From assembly GCA_013416435.1 (NCBI GenBank), contig JACCEN010000011.1, positions 111,500 to 175,499 on the forward strand: 64,000 bases of DNA, in the 5' to 3' direction. The notes below the pieces were generated by a model. It saw nothing but the letters and a program-made list of their open reading frames with translations, was not told the DNA's origin and did no database searches. Shown one piece after another: positions 18,401-27,532 of the stretch (its first letter is position 1; every line of letters begins with the position of its first letter). Origin of the DNA: Alcaligenaceae bacterium. GTDB lineage: Bacteria > Pseudomonadota > Gammaproteobacteria > Burkholderiales > Burkholderiaceae_B. Position numbers and translations under genes: made by a program.

Positions 18401-19252
18401 GCCCGCCTCATCCCGCAACAGCCGGAAGCCCAGGTTGCTGGGCGGCACCCCCACTGAACAAGCGCCGCTTTTCGGGTCCCGGATGAAATCCGTGATGTAG
18501 CTGCGGTGCGGGCCGGCCACCACGCGTACGCCGCAGTTCTCCGACCCGCCGGCCGCCGGGCCCGAGACCAGGTCCAGGTTCACCCGGGTGCTGCAGGTGT
18601 CCGTCCAGTCCCAGACATTGCCGGCCATGTCCTGCAACCCGTTTTCATTCTGCCCGAAGCCGCCAAAAGGCCGGAGCGTGCCGTCGACCGTGGTTTTCCG
18701 CTGCGTTTCCAGCGCATATTCGGCCAGCCAGCGCTGGGCCGGGTCGCTGGGATCGAACTCGTCGAGGATCACGTCTTCCTTGTAGGCCGCGCCGGCCGCA
18801 TATACCCATTCCGCGTAAGTCGGCAACCGGTAATGATGGCCGGTTTCCCGGGACAGCCAGCGCGCGTAGTCCGTGGCATCCCGCCAACTGACACCCACTG
18901 CCGGCAGATCAGGATCGGCATCCTCTCGATGGTCGCGGTCCAGGGGCTTGCACGCCTTGGCCGCCACGCAGGCGGCGTATTCGGCCTGGCTGACCTGGCG
19001 CTTCATCATCCGCAGCCCGCCGCCCAGGGTGTCCGTGGCTTGTTGCGGCGTGACGGGAAAGCCGTTGCGCAAGTATTCACCAGGCGGGTAATACTTGACC
19101 TGGCCGGCCGGCAGGATCACGAGCTCCGTGGCGTCCTGATCGTTGGCTTCCTCGGCGGACCTAATCCCTTCCTGCACGCAACCGGCCATGAATGCCGCCG
19201 CAAGGGCAAGGGCGGTGAATCTGGATAGAGTCTTGACTGCTGGGGCACGCAT
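18332..19252 (-). CDS. nirV: NirV-like formylglycine-generating-enzyme-fold lipoprotein
   Basis: 306 aa. Lipoprotein-type signal (LALAAAFMAGC, Cys25), then an SUMF1/FGE-sulfatase domain: VILPAG at its start, VGVSWRDATDYARWLS, YRLPTYAEWVYAAGA, DMAGNVWDW and SNLGFRLLRDE at its end. NirV proteins of this fold accompany nirK in many denitrifiers; their exact role is unsettled. After the domain an extra tail containing GVGPRTGSDP is translated repeat. Convergent with the regulator gene; nirK lies beyond it. Confidence 0.85.
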   Translation of the reverse strand: MRAPAVKTLSRFTALALAAAFMAGCVQEGIRSAEEANDQDATELVILPAGQVKYYPPGEYLRNGFPVTPQQATDTLGGGLRMMKRQVSQAEYAACVAAKACKPLDRDHREDADPDLPAVGVSWRDATDYARWLSRETGHHYRLPTYAEWVYAAGAAYKEDVILDEFDPSDPAQRWLAEYALETQRKTTVDGTLRPFGGFGQNENGLQDMAGNVWDWTDTCSTRVNLDLVSGPAAGGSENCGVRVVAGPHRSYITDFIRDPKSGACSVGVPPSNLGFRLLRDEAGGVGPRTGSDPGTGSLREKLGIG

Positions 19253-19354
19253 GGTTCAGTACCTTGTATGTCGGCTGGCTTCCAGCCTTACAGGTACATT
19301 GAACCGCGTTCGTCATGCGTCGTCTTTGTGCTGGGACAAAGACGGAAGGAGTCG

Positions 19355-19474
19355 AGGGGTGAGACCCCGTATGGGATCTGACCCCGGCCGCACAAAGGAA
19401 GAGGGTCAGACCGCAAAGGGTCCGGCCCACGGAGGCGTCAAAGGATGGGGTCAGACCCTATAGGGTCTGACCCC
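19355..19474. repeat. Palindromic element cluster (3 degenerate units)
   Basis: Units near 19355-19385 (GTAT spacer, mismatched arms), 19402-19427 (GCAAA loop, degenerate) and 19447-19474 (shortened TATA core). It separates nirV from lipA. Confidence 0.8.
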
Positions 19475-19491
19475 AAGGACCTCACGCCATG

Positions 19492-20487
19492 TCAGGCGAT
19501 GCCGGCCGAATGCGCCTGCTGGTCGGCGTGGTAGGACGAGCGCACCATCGCGCCCACGGCGGCGTGGGTGAAGCCCATGGCGTAGGCTTCGCGCTCCAGC
19601 ATGGCGAAGGTGTCAGGGTGTACGTAGCGCAACACCGGAAGATGATGCTCGGACGGCTGCAGGTACTGGCCTATGGTGAGCATGTCGATGTTGTGCGCGC
19701 GCATGTCGCGCATGACTTCGAGGATTTCCTCGTCGGTTTCGCCCAGGCCGACCATGATGCCGGACTTGGTCGGCACATTGGGCTGCAGCGCCTTGAATTC
19801 GGCCAGCAGCTTCAGCGAGTGCATATAGTCCGCCCCCGGACGCGCCTGCTTGTACAGGCGAGGCACGGTTTCCAGGTTATGGTTCATGACGTCGGGCGGG
19901 CATTCGTTGAAGATGTCCAGCGCGCGCTGCAGGCGGCCGCGGAAATCGGGCACCAGTACTTCGATGCGGGTGGAAGGCGACTTTGCGCGCACCTCGCTGA
20001 TGCAATCGGCGAAATGCCGCGCACCGCCGTCGCGCAGGTCGTCTCGGTCGACCGAAGTGATGACCACATAGGACAGCTTCATGAGCGCGATGCTGCGCGC
20101 CAGGTTGGCCGGCTCGTCGGTGTCTAGCGGATCGGGGCGGCCATGGCCCACGTCACAGAACGGACAGCGCCGGGTGCACTTGTCGCCCATGATCATGAAA
20201 GTGGCCGTGCCCTTGCCAAAACATTCGCCGATATTGGGGCATGACGCCTCTTCACAGACGGTGAAGAGATTGTTCTCGCGCAGGATACGCTTGATGTCGT
20301 AAAAGCGCGAACCCGGCGCGGCGGCCTTGACGCGTATCCAGTCGGGCTTCTTCAGGCGTTCCGCCTGGACGACCTTGATGGGGATGCGCGAGGTCTTGTC
20401 CCCGGACTTCTGCTTTTGCGTGGGGTCGTAGGGCGCCGGGCGCACGGTGGGTTTACGGACTTCGGGCTGGTCAACGGGTGTAGTCAT
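19492..20487 (-). CDS. lipA: Lipoyl synthase
   Basis: 331-aa radical SAM enzyme that inserts two sulfurs into octanoyl groups on lipoyl domains. The auxiliary cluster motif [12 protein letters not shown] and the radical SAM motif CTRRCPFC are both visible, as is the C-terminal RSSYHAD segment. The ATG at 20487 (MTTPVDQPE) is preferred to an upstream one at 20544 that lacks family similarity. Same strand as lipB but separated from it by an enoyl-CoA hydratase gene and repeats. Confidence 0.97.
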   Translation of the reverse strand: MTTPVDQPEVRKPTVRPAPYDPTQKQKSGDKTSRIPIKVVQAERLKKPDWIRVKAAAPGSRFYDIKRILRENNLFTVCEEASCPNIGECFGKGTATFMIMGDKCTRRCPFCDVGHGRPDPLDTDEPANLARSIALMKLSYVVITSVDRDDLRDGGARHFADCISEVRAKSPSTRIEVLVPDFRGRLQRALDIFNECPPDVMNHNLETVPRLYKQARPGADYMHSLKLLAEFKALQPNVPTKSGIMVGLGETDEEILEVMRDMRAHNIDMLTIGQYLQPSEHHLPVLRYVHPDTFAMLEREAYAMGFTHAAVGAMVRSSYHADQQAHSAGIA

Positions 20488-20614
20488 ACAGGTCCCTGCC
20501 ACGAAGCGGCATCGCTTCGCGCTGAAAGCGGCGGCGTGCTTCACACCGCCCGCTGAATGAAAGAAAGACCGTATTTTACCGCGCCGCTCCGTGCTTCACC
20601 TAATTCCCCTATCC

Positions 20615-20775
20615 AGGGGTCAGACCCCATGCGGGGTCTGACCCCGATTCTGCCCCTATACTGGGGTCAGACCCTGTCCAGGGTCTGACCCCGATCTTGA
20701 ACGGGCTGGGGGTCGGACCCTGTAGGGTCCGACCCCTTGGGTTTTGGGGTCAGACCCCGTATGGGGTCTGACCCC
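20615..20775. repeat. Palindromic element cluster (4 units)
   Basis: Units at 20616-20645 (ATGC), 20662-20692 (GTCC variant), 20708-20736 (variant GGGGTCGGACCC arms) and 20746-20775 (GTAT). This cluster occupies most of the 294-nt gap between the hydratase end and the lipA start; nothing else was seen there. Confidence 0.9.
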
Positions 20776-20781
20776 CGAGAT

Positions 20782-21567
20782 TCACCGCCCCTTCCAGATA
20801 GGATGCCGCTTCTGCATGAAGGCGTCTATGCCTTCGGATACGTCTTCCGCCATCATGTTCCGGGCCATTACCCCTGCGGCGAAATCATAGGCTTCGGCCA
20901 AGCCCATGCCCCGCTGCCGCTGGAACATGCTTTTGCCGGTGCGCACGGCCAGCGGACTTTTCGCGCAAATCGCCGAGACCAGCGCTGCCACCTTGGCGTC
21001 CAGCTCTTCCAGCGGCACCACGTGGTTCACGAGCCCATTCTCGCGCGCATCCTGCGCGTTGATGAATTCGCCGGTCACGAGCATCTCGAAGGCCTTCTTG
21101 GCGGCCACGTTGCGGGTCAGCGCCACAGCCGGCGTCGAACAGAACAGCCCGACGTTGATGCCCGACACGGCAAACCTGGCCGCGTCGGCCGCCACGGCCA
21201 GGTCGCAGCTGGCCACCAATTGGCAGCCCGCGGCCGTGGCGGTGCCGTGCACCCGGGCGATCACCGGCACGGGCAGGTTGACGATGCTTTGCATGACCTG
21301 GCCGCACTGCTGGAACAACTGGTTGTAATAGTCTTGATCGGGCTTGGAGCGCATCTGCTTCAGGTCATGGCCCGCGCAAAAGGCGCGCCCATTGCCGGCC
21401 AGGACCACGCAGCGTGCATCCTGGTCCTGCGCAATGTCGGCCAGCGCAGCTTGCAGCGCATCCAGCAGCTCTTCGGACAGCGCATTGAATTGATCGGGCC
21501 GGTTCAGCGTCAATGTGGCTACGCCATCGCCACGCTCGACCAATAGCACATCGCCTGCGTTTGCCAT
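20782..21567 (-). CDS. Enoyl-CoA hydratase/isomerase family protein
   Basis: 261-aa crotonase-fold protein. The oxyanion-hole segments are AGNGRAFCAGHDLKQM and GTATAAGCQLVASCDLAVAA; FAVSGINVGLFCSTPAVAL follows. The pattern resembles the ECHDC3 subgroup. At the usual second catalytic acid position the motif is less canonical, so hydratase activity is uncertain. AGGAG precedes the ATG at 21567. It sits between lipB and lipA, flanked by palindromes on both sides. Confidence 0.9.
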   Translation of the reverse strand: MANAGDVLLVERGDGVATLTLNRPDQFNALSEELLDALQAALADIAQDQDARCVVLAGNGRAFCAGHDLKQMRSKPDQDYYNQLFQQCGQVMQSIVNLPVPVIARVHGTATAAGCQLVASCDLAVAADAARFAVSGINVGLFCSTPAVALTRNVAAKKAFEMLVTGEFINAQDARENGLVNHVVPLEELDAKVAALVSAICAKSPLAVRTGKSMFQRQRGMGLAEAYDFAAGVMARNMMAEDVSEGIDAFMQKRHPIWKGR

Positions 21568-21584
21568 GCATGTCTCCTGTTGTG

Positions 21585-21659
21585 GGGGGGCAGACCCCGT
21601 ACGGGGTCTGACCCCTTGCTTTTCTTTTTGGGGTCAGACCCCGCATGGGGTCTGACCCC
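21585..21659. repeat. Palindromic element cluster (2 units)
   Basis: Units at 21585-21614 (GTAC, one arm altered to GGGGGGCAGACCCC) and 21630-21659 (GCAT spacer). The second encodes the C-terminal residues of lipB. Confidence 0.9.
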
Positions 21660-22305
21660 TGGACCCCGCAAACGCCTGGAACCGCGCCGCCAGCCGCTGT
21701 CCCAGCAGTTCGCCTGTTTCGGCAACGGTAGCGCCAATCCCGCAAGACCGCAAATCGACGGTCTTCAAGCCTTCATAGCCGCAAGGATTGATGCCCAGGA
21801 ACGGGTCCAGGTCCATATCGACATTGAGCGCCAGGCCATGGTAAGTACAGCCGTTGCGCACCTTGATGCCCAATGCCGCGATCTTGGCCAGTTCGCCGTT
21901 CGCCGCGCCATCCAGCGGCACATAGACCCCGGGCGCGTCGGGCTTGCGGCATGCGCCCCTGACGCCCAGGTCGGTCAGGAGATCGATCAGCACATCTTCC
22001 AGCAAGGCGACGTATTCCTTCACGAACAACTTCATGCGCCGCAAGTCGATCAGGCAATAGGCCACCACCTGGCCGGGGCCGTGGTAGGTGACCTGGCCGC
22101 CGCGATCGCAATGGACGAGTTCGATATTGCCGTGATTCAGCACATGTTCCGGCTTGCCCGCCTGACCCAGGGTGTAGACCGGCGGGTGCTCCACCAGCCA
22201 GATTTCATCGGGAGTCTGTTCGCCGCGCGCCTCGGTGAAGTCGCGCATCGCCTGCCATGCCTGCAAATAGGGCATGGGCCGCGGCAGCCATTTATACTGG
22301 ATCAT
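21634..22305 (-). CDS. lipB: Octanoyl-[acyl-carrier-protein]:protein N-octanoyltransferase
   Basis: 223 aa. Moves octanoate from ACP to lipoyl domains, the step before LipA. Signature [16 protein letters not shown], the catalytic Lys in ELAKIAALG and catalytic Cys in INPCGYEG are present. The start at 22305 (MIQYKWLPR) follows the ybeD stop by 4 nt. The last ten residues (SRGQTPCGV and neighbours) come from a palindromic repeat and are not part of the fold. Confidence 0.95.
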   Translation of the reverse strand: MIQYKWLPRPMPYLQAWQAMRDFTEARGEQTPDEIWLVEHPPVYTLGQAGKPEHVLNHGNIELVHCDRGGQVTYHGPGQVVAYCLIDLRRMKLFVKEYVALLEDVLIDLLTDLGVRGACRKPDAPGVYVPLDGAANGELAKIAALGIKVRNGCTYHGLALNVDMDLDPFLGINPCGYEGLKTVDLRSCGIGATVAETGELLGQRLAARFQAFAGSRGQTPCGV

Positions 22306-22309
22306 TACA

Positions 22310-22585
22310 TCAAAGCACCACGGACACCATGGGGTGGCCATGCAATGCGCGATACAAGGCATCGAGCTGCTCGCGCGAGGTCGCCCGGACAATGAAGGTC
22401 AGGCCGATGTAGTTGCCGCTTTTACTGGGACGCATTTCGACGGTGCCCGGGTCGAAGCCGGGGTCGAACTGCAAAACGAGGTCGGTGAGCGTCTGGGCGA
22501 AATCCGGATGCGACTTCCCCATCACCTTGATGGGGAAGTCGCTGGGATACTCGATGAGCGACTGCTCGGGCGGAATCTCGCGCAT
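22310..22585 (-). CDS. ybeD: YbeD-family protein (DUF493)
   Basis: 91-aa ACT-like protein: [15 protein letters not shown] and then a betabetaalpha core with [29 protein letters not shown]. Usually found between dacA and lipB, as here. Function unresolved; a regulatory role is suspected from its ACT-like fold. The ATG at 22585 avoids overlapping the upstream gene; a TTG at 22594 is possible. Confidence 0.92.
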   Translation of the reverse strand: MREIPPEQSLIEYPSDFPIKVMGKSHPDFAQTLTDLVLQFDPGFDPGTVEMRPSKSGNYIGLTFIVRATSREQLDALYRALHGHPMVSVVL

Positions 22586-22590
22586 GGTGG

Positions 22591-23454
22591 TCAAAGGGCG
22601 GCGATGGCCTTGTCGTAGCCTTCGCGCAGCTTGGCGTACACCGGGCCGGGCTTGCCGGATCCCACGGGCTTGCCGTTATAGGTCGTGATGGGCAGCAGTT
22701 CCTTGGTGGCCGAAGACAGCATGAGCTCGTCGGCCTGATCGACTTCCTGCTGTGAAATGGGCCGCGCATTGAAGGGAATGCCGGCAGCCTCTGCCAGCTC
22801 TTCAAGCAAACCGTAACGTATGCCTTCCAGGATCAGGTTGCTGCGGGGCGGCGCCAGCAGCACGCCGTCCTTCACCATCCAGATATTGCAGGAAGCGCCT
22901 TCCGACATGTAGCCATCGCGGAACTGGATGACTTCGTCGACGCCGTTGTCGACGGCGTGCTGCTTGGCCAGCACGTTGCCAAGCAAGGACACCGACTTGA
23001 TCTCGCAGCGCAGCCAGCGCACGTCGGTCATGCTGACCACCGACATGCCCTGCTCGCGGACCTGCGCGCCAGGCCGGACGAACGGCGAGACCATGCAGAA
23101 GACCGTGGGGGTGGCGCCTTTGGGAAAGCCGTGATCGCGCTTGGCCACGCCGCGCGTGACCTGGATGTAGACCATGCAGTCGCCCAGCCCGGAACGGGCG
23201 ATGAGATCCTGCACGATGCCTTCCCAGTCGGCGCGCTTCAGGTCCACCTTGATGTCGATGGCGGCCAGGCTGCGTTCCAGGCGGGCCAGGTGCCCATCCA
23301 TGCGAAACGGCTTGCCCCCATAGGCCGGCACGACATCGTAGATGCCGTCACCAAAAATGAAGCCACGATCCAGCACGGAAATCTTGGCATCGCCCAAACG
23401 AACGTAATCGCCATTCAGGTAGACGATACTGTCGTTATCGACATCAGGAATCAT
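22591..23454 (-). CDS. D-amino-acid aminotransferase-type PLP enzyme (fold type IV)
   Basis: 287 aa. YLNGDYVRLGDAKISVLDRGFIFGDGIYDV is the hallmark N-terminus (first 20 positions of which define family IV), the PLP Lys lies in CEIKSVSLLGNVLAK, and SEGASCNIWMVKDG binds the cofactor phosphate. It probably interconverts D-alanine and D-glutamate for the cell wall. Directly upstream of ybeD and downstream of the PBP5-type carboxypeptidase gene, matching the common betaproteobacterial cluster. Confidence 0.92.
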   Translation of the reverse strand: MIPDVDNDSIVYLNGDYVRLGDAKISVLDRGFIFGDGIYDVVPAYGGKPFRMDGHLARLERSLAAIDIKVDLKRADWEGIVQDLIARSGLGDCMVYIQVTRGVAKRDHGFPKGATPTVFCMVSPFVRPGAQVREQGMSVVSMTDVRWLRCEIKSVSLLGNVLAKQHAVDNGVDEVIQFRDGYMSEGASCNIWMVKDGVLLAPPRSNLILEGIRYGLLEELAEAAGIPFNARPISQQEVDQADELMLSSATKELLPITTYNGKPVGSGKPGPVYAKLREGYDKAIAAL

Positions 23455-23493
23455 TATTGCACCTTGTAAACGGGAAAGAGACGACGCGCGCCG

Positions 23494-24747
23494 TCATTCA
23501 AACATCAGGAGTATCTTGTCGTAGATTCGACCGAAGAACCCGGCTTCGGGGACATCCTGCAGCACATACAAAGGCTCTTCGCGCAGCACCTTGCCGTCGA
23601 GCGACAGGGAAACCGTTCCAACGCGATCGCCTTTCTTCAGCGGCGCCACCAAGGGCTGCGCGTACTGCGCCACTGGCTGGACCTGGGCCGACTGCCCGCG
23701 CGGCACGGTTACCCACGTAGCGCCCTGCGAGCCCAGTCCGACCGAATCGATCTGGCCTTCCCAGACCCGGGCCGTGACCGCCGGCTTGGTGTCGTCGAAC
23801 AGCTTGACGGTATCGAAATTCTGGAAGCTCCAGTTCAGCAGCTTGAGGCTGTTTTCGCTGCGTGCCGAGTCGCTGGTCGAGCCGACCACCACCGACAGCA
23901 CGCGGCGGCCGTCGCGCACCGCCGTGGCGACCAGGCAGTAACCCGCCGATTGCGTGTGGCCGGTCTTCAGTCCGTCGACCGTCGGATCCGTCCAGAGCAG
24001 GCGGTTGCGGTTGTTCTGCTTGATCTTGTTGTAGGTGTATTCCTTCTGGCTGTAATAGTGCAGGTACTGCGGGAAGCGCGTGATCAGGTTCTGGGCCAGC
24101 ACGGCCAGGTCGCGCGCCGTCGTCAAATGCGTGGGGTCGGGCAAGCCGGGGGAATTCGTGAAATGCGTGTCTTTCAGCCCCTGGCGCGCCGCTTCATCGT
24201 TCATGAGGCTGACGAAGGCGTTTTCGCTACCGGCCACTGCCTCGGCCAATGCCACGGTGGCGTCATTGCCGGACTGCACGATCACGCCCTGCAGCAGTTC
24301 ATCGACCGTGACCTGGCTGTTGGGCTTGATGAACATGCGCGAGCCTTCGGTCTTCCAGGCCCTTTCGGACACCGTCACGGCTTGCTCGAGCGTCAGGCGC
24401 TTGTTTTCCAGCGCGTCGAACACCAGGTAGGCGGCCATGAGCTTGGTAAGCGAAGCCGGCTCGACGGGCTCGTTGGGATTGAGCGACGCGATGATCTGGC
24501 CGCTGTTGACGTCCATGGTGAGCCAGGCCTTGGCCGTGAGGTTGGGCGCGGGCACGGTGGCCAGCGCGCCCACTTGCGTGCGGCCGTCGATGGCCGTTGC
24601 GGAAACGGCGGCTGCCTCGGGCGCGGCCGCAGGCGCCGCGGCCTGCTGCGACAAGGCCAGCGTGGGCGCCAGGGCCAGCGCCAGCGCAGCGGCGAAATGG
24701 GAAATTCGGGAAAAATGCAAGGAAGAATGTCTGTATGTCATCGGCAT
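23494..24747 (-). CDS. D-alanyl-D-alanine carboxypeptidase (PBP5/6 family)
   Basis: 417-aa serine peptidase S11 that trims pentapeptide stems in peptidoglycan. Signal peptide about 1-33, Ala/Pro-rich linker, then the three active-site motifs: SLTK (EPASLTKLMAA), SGN (VQSGNDATVALAE) and KTG (VDGLKTGHTQSAGYC). The C-terminal PBP5 domain ends with the amphipathic anchor GFFGRIYDKILLMFE. No strong ribosome site distinguishes ATG 24747 from 24741. Confidence 0.96.
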   Translation of the reverse strand: MPMTYRHSSLHFSRISHFAAALALALAPTLALSQQAAAPAAAPEAAAVSATAIDGRTQVGALATVPAPNLTAKAWLTMDVNSGQIIASLNPNEPVEPASLTKLMAAYLVFDALENKRLTLEQAVTVSERAWKTEGSRMFIKPNSQVTVDELLQGVIVQSGNDATVALAEAVAGSENAFVSLMNDEAARQGLKDTHFTNSPGLPDPTHLTTARDLAVLAQNLITRFPQYLHYYSQKEYTYNKIKQNNRNRLLWTDPTVDGLKTGHTQSAGYCLVATAVRDGRRVLSVVVGSTSDSARSENSLKLLNWSFQNFDTVKLFDDTKPAVTARVWEGQIDSVGLGSQGATWVTVPRGQSAQVQPVAQYAQPLVAPLKKGDRVGTVSLSLDGKVLREEPLYVLQDVPEAGFFGRIYDKILLMFE

Positions 24748-24772
24748 ATCGTAAAGGAATTTTTCCGGGCCG

Positions 24773-25417
24773 TCACACCGCCGCCAGGCGCAACTGAAGC
24801 AGCTGCTTGAGCGTAATCAGCTTGCCGTGAAAGAAGTGGCTGGCTTCGGGAACGACCACCATGGGAAGGCCGTGGGCGCGCGCGAATTCCATGGATTCCG
24901 CAAGCGGCACGACCTCGTCGGCCTCGCCGTGAACCAGGAAGGTATCGGCCGGCACGGCAACATCGCGGAACCGGAAGCGCTCGACCGCCGAGCCGAACAA
25001 TAATAAAGCATCCGGCACTTTTTGCGAGTGCTCCGCCAGCTGCGAATACAGCTGTGCCGCCACCGACGTGCCAAATGAAAAGCCCGCCAATACCCATTTG
25101 CCTTCCGACAGGTCGGGGTAGGCCCGGGAGAATTGCTGCACCAGCAATTCCATGTCGGCGGTCTCGCCCACCGCGGCGTCGAATTCGCCGGCGGAAGCGC
25201 CCACGCCTCGGAAATTGGGGCGCAATGCGGCCAATCCTTCCTGGACACAGGCGCGCGCAATCGTCGTGACGATCTTGTTTTCGCGCGCCCCGCCGTGCAG
25301 CGGATGGGGGTGCAGGACCAGCGCCCAGCCGCGCGGCGCCGACATGGGCAGATCGAGCGCGCAGTCTATGGCGCCGGCAACGCCCTCGAAGGTGATATTC
25401 TGGGTGCGAGCAAGCAT
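24773..25417 (-). CDS. Alpha/beta hydrolase
   Basis: 214 aa, COG2945-type hydrolase: LHPHPLHGGARENKIVTT, NFRGVGASAGEFD, nucleophile elbow AGFSFGTSVAAQ (Ser in GFSFG), Asp in LVHGEADEVVPL and His in EASHFFHGKL. No signal peptide. Substrate unknown. It is 25 nt upstream of the carboxypeptidase gene on the same strand. Confidence 0.9.
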   Translation of the reverse strand: MLARTQNITFEGVAGAIDCALDLPMSAPRGWALVLHPHPLHGGARENKIVTTIARACVQEGLAALRPNFRGVGASAGEFDAAVGETADMELLVQQFSRAYPDLSEGKWVLAGFSFGTSVAAQLYSQLAEHSQKVPDALLLFGSAVERFRFRDVAVPADTFLVHGEADEVVPLAESMEFARAHGLPMVVVPEASHFFHGKLITLKQLLQLRLAAV

Positions 25418-25488
25418 ATCGGCAGATTAAGATATAAACAAAGCGTGCCTATTTTACGCCACGCATTCCGACACAACGCGCTACAACC

Positions 25489-26364
25489 ATGAACACCCCT
25501 TCCCGCCCTTTTCTACCCGACCCGGAAGATCTCCAGGCCGAGCTTCAGTCCTGCCTGCCGCAATTCAAGCAGGTTCAATGGGTCGACCAAACGGATTCCA
25601 CCAACGCCGACCTGATGGCCAAGGCGCGCGCCCCCCAAGGGCCGCTCGCCCGCCCATGGCTGCTGGGCGCCCATCTTCAGAATCGCGGCCGCGGGCGCGC
25701 CGGCCGAAGCTGGCAGAACCGCAGCGGCGCAAACCTGATGTTCTCCTGCGCTTTCGACCTTTTCCTGCCGGCGCATCGGCTGCCGACGCTTTCGCCGCTG
25801 GTCGGCCTGGCCGCCTGTGTAGCCTTGCGCAGCCTCATCGATCCGGCCAACCGCCCGCGGCTGACCATGAAGTGGCCCAACGACTTGCAGTGGGATTCCG
25901 CCAAGCTCGCCGGCATACTGGTAGAAGCCACGCGTGCCGGCACCTCGCGCCTGACGGCCGATCACTACGTCGCCATCATCGGCATGGGCGTCAACCTCGA
26001 CGACGCCCGCTCGCTCAGCCAGTCGCTGAATCGGCAAGTGGCCGACTGGGCGGAAATCGCCCGCGACGACGAAGCCGCGCATTCCGTCCCGGCCGGCACC
26101 ATGGTCGCGGCCCTGGCGCAATCCTGGTATGACAGCTTGAATCAGGTCACGGCATATGGTTTTGATTCGCTTCCTGAACGCTACGCGCAGGTGGATGCGC
26201 TGGCGGGACAGCGTATCGACGTTCTCGACAACGGACGCCTGCTGCACGCCGGCATCGCCTGTGGCATCAACAAACAGGGCCAGCTCATCCTGCGCTCTTC
26301 GGAAGGGGAAACCGCCGTATCCGTGGGCGAGGTTTCCGTGCGGCCGCAGCAGGAGCACAACTGA
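25489..26364 (+). CDS. birA: Biotin--[acetyl-CoA-carboxylase] ligase
   Basis: 291 aa. The catalytic domain shows DSTNADLMAKA, HLQNRGRGRAGRSWQ (biotinyl-AMP loop) and MKWPNDLQW, with a C-terminal SH3-like domain (RIDVLDNGRLLHAGIA). There is no N-terminal HTH, so it attaches biotin to carboxylases but does not repress the biotin genes. Its TGA overlaps the coaX ATG by one base. Divergent from the hydrolase gene by 71 nt. Confidence 0.95.
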   Translation: MNTPSRPFLPDPEDLQAELQSCLPQFKQVQWVDQTDSTNADLMAKARAPQGPLARPWLLGAHLQNRGRGRAGRSWQNRSGANLMFSCAFDLFLPAHRLPTLSPLVGLAACVALRSLIDPANRPRLTMKWPNDLQWDSAKLAGILVEATRAGTSRLTADHYVAIIGMGVNLDDARSLSQSLNRQVADWAEIARDDEAAHSVPAGTMVAALAQSWYDSLNQVTAYGFDSLPERYAQVDALAGQRIDVLDNGRLLHAGIACGINKQGQLILRSSEGETAVSVGEVSVRPQQEHN

Positions 26365-27230
26365 TGCAGGTGCTGATCGACGCAGGCAATACGCGCATCA
26401 AGCTGGGCTGGACACAGCGCGGCACCGGCCAGCGCGAGGATCAGGTCCTGGCCCTGGAGCACAACAATATCCAGCAGGTGGCGGCCTGGCTCGCCGCCTT
26501 GCCGGAATCGCCCCGCGCCGCCATCGGCGTCAATGTGGCGGGCCAGGCGCTGGCCAGGGAAATCGAATACATATTCAGCTTCAGCCAAGGCTTGGCGATA
26601 GACTGGGTCGACGGCGGCACGACCGTGCCGGAAGTCGTCAACCTTTACGACCAGCCCGCCCAACTGGGACCGGACCGCTGGGTGGCCATGATCGGGCTCG
26701 CCCAACGCAAGCCGCGCACGCCCGCCATCCTGGCCAGCTTCGGCACCGCCACCACCATCGACACGCTTGCGCACCCTTTGGATGCCGCGCCGGCCGCAAG
26801 CTACGCCTTTCACGGCGGCCTGATTTTGCCCGGGCCCGAACTCATGCGTGCGTCGCTGGCCAACGGCACGGCAAACCTGCCCAGCGCGGAAGGCGGCGCC
26901 GTCGCTTTTCCGACCCATACGCATGCCGCCATCAGCAGCGGCATCGCCGCCGCGCAATCCGGCGCGCTGCTCAGGCAATGGCGCGCCGGCCTGGCGCATT
27001 TCGGGCAGCCGCCGCAGATATTCTGCAGCGGGGGGGGATGGCCCATGCTGGAAGAAGAAGCACGGCATGCCCTTGCGCTGATGCAGCGCGACCTGGGTCT
27101 GCCGGAAGAAGGCATACAGTGGCTGCAAACGCCCGTGCTGGATGGATTGGCGCGACTGGCGAAGAGCCGGCTGGTCGAATCGATTGAGGGGTCAGACCCC
27201 ATTCGGGGTCTGACCCCAAATACGAGCTGA
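26364..27230 (+). CDS. coaX: Type III pantothenate kinase
   Basis: 288 aa, ASKHA-fold kinase for the first step of CoA synthesis (the Baf protein of Bordetella). VLIDAGNTRIKLGW is the phosphate-1 motif, GPDRWVAMIGLAQ and FGTATTIDTLA complete the active site, and HGGLILPGPELM binds pantothenate. Translationally coupled to birA (TGATG). The C-terminal GSDPIRGLTPNTS is translated palindrome, as in other genes here. Confidence 0.95.
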   Translation: MQVLIDAGNTRIKLGWTQRGTGQREDQVLALEHNNIQQVAAWLAALPESPRAAIGVNVAGQALAREIEYIFSFSQGLAIDWVDGGTTVPEVVNLYDQPAQLGPDRWVAMIGLAQRKPRTPAILASFGTATTIDTLAHPLDAAPAASYAFHGGLILPGPELMRASLANGTANLPSAEGGAVAFPTHTHAAISSGIAAAQSGALLRQWRAGLAHFGQPPQIFCSGGGWPMLEEEARHALALMQRDLGLPEEGIQWLQTPVLDGLARLAKSRLVESIEGSDPIRGLTPNTS

Positions 27231-27304
27231 GGGGTCAGACCCCGTACGGGGTCTGACCCCAATACGAGCTAAGGGGTCGAACCCCGAATGGGGTCTGACC
27301 CCCC
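27188..27304. repeat. Palindromic element cluster (3 units)
   Basis: Units at 27188-27217 (ATTC spacer, inside coaX), 27231-27260 (GTAC) and 27272-27302 (GAAT). The phrase AATACGAGCT follows two successive units, indicating local tandem duplication. Between convergent coaX and a small membrane-protein gene. Confidence 0.92.
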
Positions 27305-27311
27305 CGCCCCC

Positions 27312-27482
27312 TCAGCCGTTTACCTTCGACTGTGGCGCTTCCAGCTGAATCGCGTTCTGGTTGCGTTCGGACAGCATGCGCGGTTCGCGGCCCCGTTCGC
27401 TGGGCGGCGTACCAAAGAAGCCCTGGCCGAAGCCCAGGACCGCCACGTTGGCCAGCAATACGACAATGAATAGGAATCTCAT
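27312..27482 (-). CDS. Small single-span membrane protein
   Basis: 56-aa frame starting ATG at 27482 and ending TGA at 27312: MRFLFIVVLLANVAVLGFGQ is a hydrophobic N-terminal span, followed by a polar tail rich in Arg, Glu and Gln. Codon use matches the neighbours (GC-rich third positions). Not recognised beyond resembling the short membrane proteins often found next to coaX in this order. Convergent with coaX, 50 nt upstream of the GntR regulator's end on the same strand. Confidence 0.65.
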   Translation of the reverse strand: MRFLFIVVLLANVAVLGFGQGFFGTPPSERGREPRMLSERNQNAIQLEAPQSKVNG

Positions 27483-27532
27483 GCGCGCCAGTTTACCGCA
27501 AGCGGAGCCTTAGCCGTTGCCGGATGACGGCG

